A stretch of DNA of 64,000 nucleotides from Mariniflexile sp. AS56 (GTDB taxonomy: Bacteria > Bacteroidota > Bacteroidia > Flavobacteriales > Flavobacteriaceae). The notes under the pieces were generated by a model. That model was not told the origin of the DNA. It saw nothing but the letters and a program-made list of their open reading frames with translations, and ran no database searches. The translations under genes and the position numbers were made by a program. The stretch lies in contig NZ_JAUPED010000008.1 of NCBI RefSeq assembly GCF_030552475.1, positions 62,001 to 126,000 on the forward strand, in the 5' to 3' direction. This document shows, piece after piece, positions 1 through 9,167 of the stretch. Numbering within the stretch: position 1 is the first letter of the stretch; every line of letters starts with the position of its first letter.

Positions 1-662
1 GCCAATTTCTTTTCCATAGATTTAAGTTCATCTACAGGCAATCCGAGTTGAACTTTAAATATAGATTCTTTTGAAAAAAAATTTGACTGAATTAAAATTT
101 TTTCGGTAAAACTACTATTAGCTATAATTTTTAAGTTATTTAATTGATTATAATATCCTTTTTTTTTTGACTGATAATAGTTTTCTATTTTTTCAAGTGA
201 TGTTCCCCTAATCTTTTCCCTATCAAATAACGTGTGTAATTTACCTTGTATAGTATTAAAATCATGTACATAGATAAAAACTTTCGAATCTTTATCTATT
301 TTACTAAAAAATGACTTGTAATCCAAAAAACCTGCTACCCAGTGTAGGATAATTATATCATTTTTTTTACAGAATTTATCCATTCTATAGAGAGTTCTGA
401 TATTAGAGTGATACTCAAAACTAAATCGATTATACTTAGCATTTATAATATTAGCTAATTTATTAAACAAGTAATTTAAACTTCTAGAAATAATACCTTT
501 AGGTCTAGTTATTTTAACTTGAAAACAAGATTGATTTGGATTGTTATAACTTTGAGAATATAGAACACTATCTAAATTATTTTTTAACATTGTAGCATGT
601 AGTCTATAGGCTGCTAAACCAGCACCTCCAGAAACAAATGTTGATATATGAACAATTCTCAT
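1..662 (-). CDS. Family 4-type glycosyltransferase, 3' end beyond left edge
   Basis: The frame starting at the ATG at 662 stays open for 220 codons and leaves the window at its left edge, so only the N-terminal half is present. It begins MRIVHISTFVSGGAG followed by LAAYRLH, the glycine-rich first strand and loop of a GT-B donor/acceptor domain, and has ILHWVAGFLDY near residue 105 and YVHDFN near residue 127, both usual in GT4 enzymes of Bacteroidetes capsule loci. The start overlaps the stop of the upstream gene by one base (TAATG), so translation is probably coupled. Expected role: a cytoplasmic sugar transferase adding one residue of the surface polysaccharide. Donor and acceptor cannot be told. 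The nucleotide-binding half (GT1 domain with the E-x7-E motif) is not seen. Confidence 0.85.
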   Translation of the reverse strand, partial: MRIVHISTFVSGGAGLAAYRLHATMLKNNLDSVLYSQSYNNPNQSCFQVKITRPKGIISRSLNYLFNKLANIINAKYNRFSFEYHSNIRTLYRMDKFCKKNDIIILHWVAGFLDYKSFFSKIDKDSKVFIYVHDFNTIQGKLHTLFDREKIRGTSLEKIENYYQSKKKGYYNQLNNLKIIANSSFTEKILIQSNFFSKESIFKVQLGLPVDELKSMEKKL

Positions 663-1582
663 TATTTAAATTGTTTTTTTAAAGTTCTATATAAAAACTT
701 ATACAACTTAAAGTTCCTACCATATTCTGAGAATAATTTTAAATGTAAACGAGATCTCTTTTTTTCTAAAATTTTTACATTTCCCGTAAATGGCTTTATT
801 TTATCACTTATTTTAAGATCATAAAAGTTGTCCTTTCCGCAATTCTCACCTGAACCATCTAAGCCAATATTTTGAACATAACTTTTTTTACTTGTCAAAC
901 ATAAACCATTATTAAAAAAAATAGTACAGTTCCATAATATAGCCCAAGTTTTTATCTTTTTATTAATGTTCGCTGCTAATTGCTCATGACCATTCATTCG
1001 AGTTCCGTAGTTAAACTTTCGTAATAAATTCTCATCACTAATTAGGTTATCATAATGCTTTTTATAATCTTTATCTAACTTTACCCATCTATCTTTCCAA
1101 GTTCCCCAGCCCCAACAAAACATAAAATTAAGCATATAGTAATCGTCAAGAACAAATTGTAAATTAGATTGGTTATTAAATCCATTTATATGAAAAATTC
1201 TTTTTTCAATTTCATAATAATTTAAACTATTATTCATGTATTTCAAAAAATATTTAGATGTAACCATATCATCTTCAAGTACAATGATTTTACCATGTTT
1301 ATCTATAATTTCTGTTACACCGTTTATAATAGATTTAGCTAATCCAAAATTATCTTGTTGTTCAATTATAATGATTTCTTTACACCATTTTTTAGATTTT
1401 ATAATACTCCTAACCTCCTGAATGTTTTTTATATCATCAGTTAAAGCAGTTTCCTTTGCACCATCAGCATATATGTAGAGTATACTTTTATCTGAGTACT
1501 CATTGGACTTTAAAGCCTCTAAAGTCTCAAGAGTATGCTTTGGTCTATTATAAACAAATAAAACGATAGGTGCTAAATCCAT
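662..1582 (-). CDS. Glycosyltransferase, GT-A fold
   Basis: This is a 306-residue protein if started at the ATG at 1582. An upstream in-frame ATG at 1618 would add 12 residues but overlap the preceding gene by 32 bases; the inner start lies just after that gene's stop and directly precedes the first strand APIVLFVYNRP, so I prefer it. The N-terminal strand-loop, the EDD at residues 103-105 as a likely metal/nucleotide site, and the WGWGTW segment at 157-162 are typical of the capsule glycosyltransferases that resemble GT2 and hemolytic-protein HlpA-like sugar transferases. No membrane segment is evident, so it should act at the cytoplasmic face. It lies inside a run of glycosyltransferases. 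Specificity is unknown. Confidence 0.82.
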   Translation of the reverse strand: MDLAPIVLFVYNRPKHTLETLEALKSNEYSDKSILYIYADGAKETALTDDIKNIQEVRSIIKSKKWCKEIIIIEQQDNFGLAKSIINGVTEIIDKHGKIIVLEDDMVTSKYFLKYMNNSLNYYEIEKRIFHINGFNNQSNLQFVLDDYYMLNFMFCWGWGTWKDRWVKLDKDYKKHYDNLISDENLLRKFNYGTRMNGHEQLAANINKKIKTWAILWNCTIFFNNGLCLTSKKSYVQNIGLDGSGENCGKDNFYDLKISDKIKPFTGNVKILEKKRSRLHLKLFSEYGRNFKLYKFLYRTLKKQFK

Positions 1583-1586
1583 TAAC

Positions 1587-2693
1587 TTATTTTTTAGTAA
1601 GGTTTTGTAATATTTCATTTAAAACCCTAATGTGTCTAGACATAGTAAAATTAGCTAATATGTTTTGCCTTGCCTTATTTCCCATGTCATCGGCTAGGTT
1701 TTTACTTGATAATAACTTAAACATTGCATTTGCCATACCTTCAACATCCTTTTCTTTAACTAAAAGTCCTGTTAAATCGTTTTCTACTACATCTTGTATC
1801 CCTGCGTGATATGTTGATATCACAGGTATAGATGCCGCTTGCGCCTCAAGTATAGCCACTGGCGTACCTTCCATATCTCCTTCTGCACTTGTAATACTAT
1901 GCTGCACAAAAGCCCTGCATTTACTTAACAACTCCCTAAAGTGATCCGGAGTAACACTACCTGGAAAAGAAACTGAATTTTCTATTCCTAGATATTCAAC
2001 TAAATTTTTACTTGTATTTAACAAAGGGCCATCACCTGCCAATATTAGTTTAGTTTTTGGAAAACTTTCTAATATTTTTGAAAAAGCTAGAATTGTAAAA
2101 TAAGGTGCTTTCTTATCTACAAATCTTCCTATCCCCACCAAAAGTAATTCTGACTTATCTGATTCTACTTTTAGAAACAAATCATTTGGCCCATAAGTAT
2201 TATAATATAGTTTTCCTTTTGGGCACCCCATATCAAGCAATGCCAACTCCATTGTTTTAGACACTGCAATTACTGCCGAAGCTCGTTCAAAAACTTCTTT
2301 GTAATTGTTACATCCAGCAATCACATTTTTAACTGAAGCATCATATCCATGAAAATGAACTATAAAAGGTATATTCCAAATTCTAAAAAGAGGTAATAAG
2401 TTAAATGCCAAGGTTCCATATTCTACAAGTGCGACATCTATCTTGTTCGCTTTTAAATTATTACTCAGCAAGTTTGCTCTATTAATTCTATTTTTATAAG
2501 ACTTAGACAACCTACTTAAAATCATCTGTTTTAATGTATAGTCTCTAATATCAAAATCAGAATTTTCTAATTTCATATTAGCTATATTATTACCATAATA
2601 ATAAAAAACATTCCCATTCAATAAGGTTTTATGCGCCGCAATAAAAGTCTCGGAATAAACATGTTTATTAATTGAGAAAAGAGCTATATTCAT
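1587..2693 (-). CDS. Family 4 glycosyltransferase
   Basis: This GT-B glycosyltransferase has 368 residues from the ATG at 2693; a further in-frame ATG at 2738 adds 15 residues that do not look like the family's N terminus, whereas MNIALFSINKHVYSETF does. The C-terminal GT1 half shows the strand VGIGRFVDKKAP, the LILAGDGPLL turn and the donor-binding EGTPVAILEAQA element, with the paired glutamates spaced as in retaining GT4 enzymes. WcaL/AmsK-like exopolysaccharide transferases are the nearest kind I recognise. It precedes the next glycosyltransferase gene by a few bases, so the two are probably one transcript. It follows a 221-base gap in which I see nothing. Confidence 0.88.
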   Translation of the reverse strand: MNIALFSINKHVYSETFIAAHKTLLNGNVFYYYGNNIANMKLENSDFDIRDYTLKQMILSRLSKSYKNRINRANLLSNNLKANKIDVALVEYGTLAFNLLPLFRIWNIPFIVHFHGYDASVKNVIAGCNNYKEVFERASAVIAVSKTMELALLDMGCPKGKLYYNTYGPNDLFLKVESDKSELLLVGIGRFVDKKAPYFTILAFSKILESFPKTKLILAGDGPLLNTSKNLVEYLGIENSVSFPGSVTPDHFRELLSKCRAFVQHSITSAEGDMEGTPVAILEAQAASIPVISTYHAGIQDVVENDLTGLLVKEKDVEGMANAMFKLLSSKNLADDMGNKARQNILANFTMSRHIRVLNEILQNLTKK

Positions 2694-2914
2694 TCTACTA
2701 TTTATTTTTTGAGCTGTTAGAGTTAAATAAGCAATCATTTATATCACTTTAAAATCTTGGTTTAAGACACTTCCAGGTGGAGAAAAGTATTCTTAACTAT
2801 ATGTTTATTTGGTATATTTAACCCGTTAAAGAAATATAATAATAATAATTTATAGACAAAAGGTCTGGTTGTATTGTTAGATGTAAAAAGGAATTTCGCA
2901 ATAATATATCTACT

Positions 2915-3922
2915 TTAAATTATTTTAAACTTTCTTAAGAACCTATACCATATTGATTTTTTTATATTTTGTAATTCCTTTTGTAAATTTACATGCCTAG
3001 AAACCAATTTATCATATTTAATCGACAATTCATTGTATTTTTTAATGTAGATTTCACCATCACCCTTTCTATTGTAAATTCCTGTCCTAAAACTATTAAC
3101 TTTGCCTGTGTTTCCATTCGAATAAATTTCCATTAAACGAATAATAGCTTCCCTTAATTGTTCTATGATTTCTGAATTAAACCTGTTCGAACTATTCAAA
3201 AAATAGAGTGAAAGTAAATACTCAATTTTTGAAAATGGTGATACCAGCCTATTTTTCATAACAGCTGTTGTCGCAGAGTTTGGATGTACTCTATATTTTA
3301 TTTGTGGATCGTTTTGATAATAAAACTCACCTTTCTCAGCGACCAAACTCCATAACACCCAATCTTCATACTGAAATAATTGAGGTAAACCAAATTGAAT
3401 GTTTTTGATAATGTCTGCTTTTACAATTACTGTTGAATTACAAATTTTATTAGCTCTCAACCAATTTTCTTGCTCATGCATCACATACACTTTATCTTGA
3501 ATCGCCAATACAAATTCATTATTAAACGTAAGTTCAAAATCATTTAATATTTCAACTTTTGAATGTACCAGAATTATATTTTTCTCGTTCGCAAAAATAT
3601 TAAGCTGACTTCTTAGTTTTGATGGATAAAACACATCATCGGCATCTAAAAATGCTATATATTCCCCTTTCGCAACTGTAATTCCTAATTCACGAGATTT
3701 CGAAACACCTAAATTAACACCACTAGGATGCTGAAAAAGGAATATTTTGTCAGCATCCGTATAAGCATTAATTATTTCAATAGAATTATCTACAGACCCA
3801 TCATCTACAAGTATTAGTTCCCAATTATCGTAACTTTGATTAATTACCGATTGAATTGTTTGCTCAATATACCTAGCGGCATTATAAACGGGTACTATTA
3901 CTGAAACCATTTTATTTTTCAT
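2915..3922 (-). CDS. Family 2 glycosyltransferase
   Basis: This is a 335-residue GT-A enzyme. MVSVIVPVYNAARYIEQT opens the Rossmann-like donor site, DDGS is at residues 40-43 and the metal-binding DADD at 93-96, as in inverting GT2 transferases. The last 35 residues are basic and possibly coiled. The frame starts at 3922, inside the end of the upstream gene (11-base overlap); an alternative ATG four codons on, at 3910, comes just after that gene's stop and fits equally well. The overlap suggests translational coupling with the capsule-synthesis-type protein upstream. Role: one sugar addition in the repeat unit or terminal decoration of the surface polysaccharide; sugar unknown. Confidence 0.88.
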   Translation of the reverse strand: MKNKMVSVIVPVYNAARYIEQTIQSVINQSYDNWELILVDDGSVDNSIEIINAYTDADKIFLFQHPSGVNLGVSKSRELGITVAKGEYIAFLDADDVFYPSKLRSQLNIFANEKNIILVHSKVEILNDFELTFNNEFVLAIQDKVYVMHEQENWLRANKICNSTVIVKADIIKNIQFGLPQLFQYEDWVLWSLVAEKGEFYYQNDPQIKYRVHPNSATTAVMKNRLVSPFSKIEYLLSLYFLNSSNRFNSEIIEQLREAIIRLMEIYSNGNTGKVNSFRTGIYNRKGDGEIYIKKYNELSIKYDKLVSRHVNLQKELQNIKKSIWYRFLRKFKII

Positions 3923-5315
3923 TAAAAATCTTATTTTTCCACAAGGAAATCCATTTAAAAATTAGATTGATATAGTTAAAAATTTTCTTGTTTTTTTTAT
4001 ACTTATAGAATACACTTACATATGGACCGAGCATTCCTTTTATGAATTTTTTTATCTTTAGTATATAAAATTTCAACCAAACGGTTTTGCTAAAAAACCC
4101 TATCTGTAAAATTTTATAAAATAAATCTAAAATTGAATTTTTTATACAATATCTTTCAAAGAAAATATAGAAAAAATTTTGTGCTTGCTCTAAATTTTTG
4201 TTTACGTTAATGTTGTTTTTAATTAAAAATTCTATATGCCGATTCAAAGCCTGCTTATTGTCATAATCATATGTAAAACCTAAACCAGAATAAAAACTAT
4301 TTGAATAAGACAAGACTGGTTTGTTATATAAGCACGCTTCTAATCCAGCTTGTGAATTTACTGTTACAACAATTTGAGAACTCTTAATTAACTTAAATGT
4401 GTTATAACTGTTAAGATAGTCAATGTATACATTTTCTGACTCGTATTTTTTTATTCTATTGTAAGTTGGCGAGCCATAAGGTCTATCTACTGCTGGACTT
4501 TTACCTTCCAATTCTTTTGGATGTAATTTTATAACTAAGGGCATATCTAGGTTATGACAAACACCTATTGTATCCTTAATAATATCCACGGGGTTATTAA
4601 AATCATCTTCAATACCAAACAATAGTGCAGCATCACAATAAACTTGACCTAAGAATAAAACAAAAGGTTTTTTGAATGGTATTTGGGTATTATTTACATT
4701 GGAAATATGTTCTTCATTTTTATTATCAAAAACAGTGCTTTTAAAATGGGTTACATAAGATCTACACGTTTGACTATTGACTATGTTTTTATACTTATGA
4801 AAATAATTTTTAGCTAAGTTATAAGTAACAACTTTACCTGATATATCATCCCAAACAATTCTATGTCTATTAGAAGTATTCTCGATACATAAAAAAGGTA
4901 AGTTATGTTTCTTTGCAAAAGCTAACAAACAAGCATCCAACAATGAATGCCCATTAACAACAATAACTAAAGAAAAAGTATTGCTATTAAATATTCTATC
5001 AAAGTCTGTAATAATAGTTTTTGCATAAAAAAACCATTTACCAATAACGTCCTTGTGTAGGTTAAAATCTAACTCATCTTTAAAAATAATTAAATCATTA
5101 CAAATATTATAAATTGTTAAATCATATAATCGCATGCCTAAAAATGTCTCATCAATATTTAAATTGGCACTTTTATCACTCTTAAAACATTTTAAATATA
5201 TATTCTCATCAATTGGATAGGTATTAAAACCAATAGAACTGAAACCAAGTTCTAACTCCCTTTGGCTCATATTAAACCAACTCAATTTTATATTATTAAA
5301 AATTATTTTATTCAA
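3912..5315 (-). CDS. Capsule polysaccharide biosynthesis-type glycosyltransferase (KpsC/KpsS-like)
   Basis: The 467-residue protein has the two-domain look of the Capsule_synth family. A first-domain motif GHSLLDA is at 122-128, then the strand KPFVLFLGQVYCDAALL at 216-232, KLHPKE at 263-268, and TVNSQAGLEACLYNKPVL at 318-334, the most conserved block in KpsC/KpsS-type Kdo transferases and relatives. In ABC-transporter capsules of proteobacteria such enzymes build the Kdo linker between lipid and glycan. Here I only infer a glycosyltransferase role, because no Kdo synthesis genes are visible. The C-terminal 70 residues are very lysine-rich and hydrophobic, which may mean membrane association. 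The downstream GT2 gene overlaps its end. Confidence 0.72.
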   Translation of the reverse strand: MNKIIFNNIKLSWFNMSQRELELGFSSIGFNTYPIDENIYLKCFKSDKSANLNIDETFLGMRLYDLTIYNICNDLIIFKDELDFNLHKDVIGKWFFYAKTIITDFDRIFNSNTFSLVIVVNGHSLLDACLLAFAKKHNLPFLCIENTSNRHRIVWDDISGKVVTYNLAKNYFHKYKNIVNSQTCRSYVTHFKSTVFDNKNEEHISNVNNTQIPFKKPFVLFLGQVYCDAALLFGIEDDFNNPVDIIKDTIGVCHNLDMPLVIKLHPKELEGKSPAVDRPYGSPTYNRIKKYESENVYIDYLNSYNTFKLIKSSQIVVTVNSQAGLEACLYNKPVLSYSNSFYSGLGFTYDYDNKQALNRHIEFLIKNNINVNKNLEQAQNFFYIFFERYCIKNSILDLFYKILQIGFFSKTVWLKFYILKIKKFIKGMLGPYVSVFYKYKKNKKIFNYINLIFKWISLWKNKIFNEK

Positions 5316-5526
5316 TATGATTTAATTTTTAAAATTTTATTATCTTTTTTAATATAAAAAAGTTCAATATGATTATATAGAACTTTAGATAAAAGTATTG
5401 TGAAAATAATTACAAAAAAATAAAGTATAACCTTTATTTTGTAGATTTTCATGTGTGTCTTCCCAAAATAAAAGCTCTTCCTCGCTTAAACTATTGTAAG
5501 CATATATAAGTATCTATTTTTTCAAA

Positions 5527-6276
5527 TTAGACCCAATTTAATTCTTTAATGCTACCATTAAAGGGCTCTGTAGTCCCCATTGGAAAATACTTTTCAAGTT
5601 TTAGTATATCTCCACTATCATAACTCAAATCTGGATAAGACGCTATGCTTTTCTTTTTTAGTATAATACTAATATTATAGCCATATGATTTAATGGAAAT
5701 ATTACTACAATCAAATCCTGCCATTATTAATTGATACATCAATAAACCTGCATTCCAAAGCGTAACATGCCCACCAACAATTTCATGTTTTAATGGAGGT
5801 ACTGTAATTGCTAATATGCCACCTTCCTTTAAATCGTTATGTATTTTTTTTAAAAACAAGTTTGGGTTTGGTTGGTGTTCTAAAACATGAGATGCCCAAA
5901 TAGCATCAAATTGTTCTCCAAAATCATGAGTATAATAATCTCCAAAAACACAAGTATGGTTATCATTACGTTTTTCAAAATATATAGATTTCCCGAAGTC
6001 TATTGAGGTTACTTTTTTTCCATTTTGTTTTAACATATCGCTATGCTTTCCTTCACCACTACCGATATCTAAAACGGTTAGGAAATCAAAATCTGTAATA
6101 AATTTTTTAAGGGTTTCGCCTGCAAACGGTAGTTTATTATAAGGTGCTTCAACATTACCATTTAAAGCAAATTCTCTAGAGTTAGAATCTGGTGCTTTTG
6201 GTGGAACTGGGTTGTTTTTTATTCGAATTATTTTTAATCCGAAAAAACTTAAAAACTTTTTAATTTTCTCTTTCAT
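5527..6276 (-). CDS. Class I SAM-dependent methyltransferase
   Basis: This 249-residue methyltransferase carries motif I VLDIGSGEGKH at residues 68-78, an acidic post-I strand (VTSIDFGKS) and the motif WASHVLEHQPNP at 127-138, as in UbiG/UbiE-type Methyltransf_11/23 enzymes. The first 30 residues are basic with a short hydrophobic stretch. It lies five bases after the FkbM-type methyltransferase gene in the Wzm-Wzt operon. By analogy with O-antigen systems that export through an ABC transporter, it could methylate the non-reducing end or a sugar hydroxyl of the chain. That is inference: substrate cannot be read from the sequence. A 211-base AT-rich gap without features separates it from the next gene. 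Confidence 0.85.
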   Translation of the reverse strand: MKEKIKKFLSFFGLKIIRIKNNPVPPKAPDSNSREFALNGNVEAPYNKLPFAGETLKKFITDFDFLTVLDIGSGEGKHSDMLKQNGKKVTSIDFGKSIYFEKRNDNHTCVFGDYYTHDFGEQFDAIWASHVLEHQPNPNLFLKKIHNDLKEGGILAITVPPLKHEIVGGHVTLWNAGLLMYQLIMAGFDCSNISIKSYGYNISIILKKKSIASYPDLSYDSGDILKLEKYFPMGTTEPFNGSIKELNWV

Positions 6277-6281
6277 TCCCT

Positions 6282-7049
6282 TTACTTCTTTTCAATAAAA
6301 ATTAATGAATTTGAATAAACATAATTAGGAGCTCCATCAAATTGTATTTCGCTTAAATCTTTAAATGAATTTAAATTTTTAAAACTTTTTAATTTTCCAT
6401 TTTCAATTATTGGTATATAGGTGTTTTCATAATATTTTGACAATAATTGATGTGTGATTTCAAATTGCCAATAATAAATTTCAATTTGTACAATAGCATC
6501 CCTATTTCTTTTAAAAAAAACATCACCTCCTTTTATAGTTTTTTCTTCCATTCCTTCTACATCTATTTTAATAAAATTAAAAACTTCGTCAATAAGCAAG
6601 GAGTCTAAAGCAGCAACTTTAACTTTTTCTCTTTTAATTTTCTTAAAAACGTTACCAAAACGTTCCGGCCAACTATCGTTTAATGAATGTCCTTGATTAT
6701 GTGATGTTGACAAGTAAATATCACTAAATCCATTATAATCAGATAACGCGAAATCAAACACCTTAATTTTACTAGACTTAATAGCTTTCAGTCTTTTAAC
6801 TAAACTAGACACAGGTTCAAAAGCATATACTTCAGAAGCTCCAAAACTTAAATATAACAAAGCTGTAAATCCAATGTTAGCACCTAAATCTAAAACCTTA
6901 TCTCCTTGTTTTATTAAATTTTTAGAAATATAATAGTCATCATTATGAATTGATTCATAATATTTCTTTTCGTGAGGATTAGAAGTGTTTAAAACTAAAA
7001 AGTTCTTTCCAATTTTTATCTTTCTTTTTTTAGTAAAAAAACTTAACAT
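6282..7049 (-). CDS. FkbM family methyltransferase
   Basis: This is a 255-residue FkbM-type O-methyltransferase. The SAM-binding VLDLGANIGFTALL is at 52-65, YAFEPV at 75-80, and the family hallmark KIDVEGMEEKTIKGG begins at 161. FkbM enzymes methylate hydroxyl groups of sugars and macrolides, and many are found in polysaccharide clusters. The ATG at 7049 overlaps the stop of the Wzt-like gene by seven bases, so the two are likely to be translationally coupled. With the second methyltransferase downstream this gives an exporter ATPase plus two methyltransferases, consistent with modification of the growing or finished chain. The acceptor sugar is unknown. Confidence 0.88.
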   Translation of the reverse strand: MLSFFTKKRKIKIGKNFLVLNTSNPHEKKYYESIHNDDYYISKNLIKQGDKVLDLGANIGFTALLYLSFGASEVYAFEPVSSLVKRLKAIKSSKIKVFDFALSDYNGFSDIYLSTSHNQGHSLNDSWPERFGNVFKKIKREKVKVAALDSLLIDEVFNFIKIDVEGMEEKTIKGGDVFFKRNRDAIVQIEIYYWQFEITHQLLSKYYENTYIPIIENGKLKSFKNLNSFKDLSEIQFDGAPNYVYSNSLIFIEKK

Positions 7050-8221
7050 ATAAACTTTCCTTTAATTATTATTGGACTAACCAAAGTAAATTGATTAAAA
7101 ACTTGTATTGAATTTAGATTCTGCATCCATAAGTAAATTTTATTTGTATTAATCCCTTCAATTGTAATTGAAAATTTATATATTCCAGTATTCAAATAAA
7201 GTTCATCAATTATAAACTTAACCGAATTTACTCCTTTATGCAAAGCTATTTTTTTATTAAAAAATTTAGAACTAGTTTGACATACAGGAATTAACTCTCT
7301 ACTCATTAAAAAAATACTGATATCAATATCATCTGTTTCTATTTCGGATAAAATACTAATATCAACTTCCAAATTTTTTATTTGTCCATTAAACACCTTT
7401 TCTTTTGTTCTAAAGTACTCCAAAACACAATCTTCAGAATGAATCAGAGTCGGCTTATCCTCAATATAGTTATCGTCATAATATGCTTCAATAACATTAC
7501 CGTTGTTACCATGAGCTTTTATTTGCCCTTTGTGCATCAAAATAGATGTTGTACATATTTTTGAAACCTGAGGCATTGAATGTGTTACTAAAATAATACA
7601 GCATGATTTCATTAATTCAGAAATACGATCATAACATTTTGCTCTAAAACTTACATCTCCAACTGCTAAAACTTCATCAATAATAAGAACGTCAGGCTCC
7701 ATTTGTGCCGCAACAGCAAAGCCCAAACGTACTTTCATACCAGAACTATAATTTTGCACAGGCATATCAATAAACTCTCGTATCTCAGAAAAATCTATAA
7801 TTTCTTCTACTTTCGCATCAATCTCCTTTCGGGTAAATCCCAAAACCGCTCCATTGTTGTAAATATTTTCACGCCCACTTAAAATGGGATTAAAACCTGC
7901 TCCCAATTCAATAAGCGCGCCAACACGGCCATTAATAGTGATTTTTCCTGCATCTGGATTGATTAAGCCGTTTAGTATTTTTAACAAAGTAGATTTTCCT
8001 GCTCCGTTATGCCCTATTAAACCTAAACATTCACCACGACGTAATTCAAAATTAACGTCTTTTACTGCCCAAAATTCTTTATCACGTAATAGCCTTTCAT
8101 TTTTGTTTCCCTTTATATTGGATACTAAATCCTTTACACCATACCACAAGCTGGTTTTTAAATCTTTACAGAATTTTTTTGATAGTCCTTCTACTTTTAC
8201 TAATACTTCGTCCTCTTTCAT
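7043..8221 (-). CDS. wzt: Polysaccharide ABC exporter ATPase with C-terminal carbohydrate-binding-type domain (Wzt-like)
   Basis: I start this 392-residue protein at the ATG at 8221, one base after the permease stop; an in-frame GTG three codons earlier overlaps the permease. The nucleotide-binding domain has Walker A GHNGAGKS at 70-77, the signature YSSGM near 158 and Walker B VLIIDE near 178. The N-terminal insert before the Walker A (ending in KEFWAVKDVNFELRRGE) is characteristic of Wzt/TagH exporters. Residues from about 250 to the end form a beta-rich domain in the place where Wzt proteins bind the modified chain terminus. It pairs with the permease to move the lipid-linked polysaccharide to the periplasm. 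The C-terminal domain is inferred from position and length. Confidence 0.9.
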   Translation of the reverse strand: MKEDEVLVKVEGLSKKFCKDLKTSLWYGVKDLVSNIKGNKNERLLRDKEFWAVKDVNFELRRGECLGLIGHNGAGKSTLLKILNGLINPDAGKITINGRVGALIELGAGFNPILSGRENIYNNGAVLGFTRKEIDAKVEEIIDFSEIREFIDMPVQNYSSGMKVRLGFAVAAQMEPDVLIIDEVLAVGDVSFRAKCYDRISELMKSCCIILVTHSMPQVSKICTTSILMHKGQIKAHGNNGNVIEAYYDDNYIEDKPTLIHSEDCVLEYFRTKEKVFNGQIKNLEVDISILSEIETDDIDISIFLMSRELIPVCQTSSKFFNKKIALHKGVNSVKFIIDELYLNTGIYKFSITIEGINTNKIYLWMQNLNSIQVFNQFTLVSPIIIKGKFIC

Positions 8222-8222
8222 A

Positions 8223-9068
8223 TTAAGCACTTAAACGTTCAACAATAATGGGAATGGATATTCTATAAAACAACAATCCTATAAAAAACACGGACACACT
8301 AGCTATAAAAATACCACAGAAATAACTCAAATATTCAGGTGTATTTCCTAAGGCTAGATCTCTTGCTGTTAAAATTAAGGACGTAAAAGGGTTCAACTCC
8401 ATAACAGTTTTCATAAGTCCTTCTTTAGGAATTGTATAAACTACAGGTGTTATATACATTAATAAACTCAACCCCATTCCAATTATTCTAGCAATATCTG
8501 TATAAATAAGGCTTATAGGTGTTAAAAACAAGCCTATAGTAGTACCAAACACAATGGCTGCTATTATTGCAAAGGGAAATAGCAACAAAGAAAAATGAAA
8601 CCCAACTCCAAATGCAAAAATTAAAATAACCAATAATATGATCTTAATAGAACTATTAAAAAGTATTTTGTAAATACCAGATAAAATTAAGGCTTCTTTT
8701 GGAAAGTTAATTTTCGTCATTATCCCACGGGCTGCGTTGGTATTACTTGTTGGAGAATTAATCGACTCTATAATTATTGACCAAATTAAAGTACCAGAGA
8801 ACACGAATACCGGATATGGAACTCCTGTATCCGAAAGGTTTACGGTACCTGTTGCACTTAAAAAAATCCAGACAAAAGCAGAAGAAATTGGTGCTATAAA
8901 GGCCCATAAAATACCTAAATAGGATTGTCTGTATTGTGAAGTAATATCCCTAGTGGCTAATTGTTTTGCCAAAAAATGAGACCCAAAAAAATCTCTAGCA
9001 CTCGCTTTTAATAGCTTGCCTATTTTTAAATTGTTTTCTTTTTGATATACTCTAGTTTCAAGTTGCAT
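8223..9068 (-). CDS. wzm: Polysaccharide ABC exporter permease (Wzm-like)
   Basis: This 281-residue integral membrane protein has the ABC2-membrane layout. An amphipathic cytoplasmic N terminus (LLKASARDFFGSHFLAKQLA) is followed by RDITSQYRQSYLGILWAFI and six hydrophobic segments. RDITxxYRxSxLG is the typical interfacial gate-helix motif of Wzm/TagG permeases. The downstream ATPase gene starts one base after its stop, so the two are co-translated and form the exporter. The upstream neighbour is the truncated cysC, about 100 bases away. It is expected to translocate the undecaprenyl-linked glycan across the inner membrane. Confidence 0.93.
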   Translation of the reverse strand: MQLETRVYQKENNLKIGKLLKASARDFFGSHFLAKQLATRDITSQYRQSYLGILWAFIAPISSAFVWIFLSATGTVNLSDTGVPYPVFVFSGTLIWSIIIESINSPTSNTNAARGIMTKINFPKEALILSGIYKILFNSSIKIILLVILIFAFGVGFHFSLLLFPFAIIAAIVFGTTIGLFLTPISLIYTDIARIIGMGLSLLMYITPVVYTIPKEGLMKTVMELNPFTSLILTARDLALGNTPEYLSYFCGIFIASVSVFFIGLLFYRISIPIIVERLSA

Positions 9069-9167
9069 TTTAAAAATTAAAATTTATTATAGCTTACTTT
9101 CTAAACTTGGAAAAATTTTAGAAATTGCTTCTTTAGGACCCTCCTTAATTTTATGAATTTCAACAGT

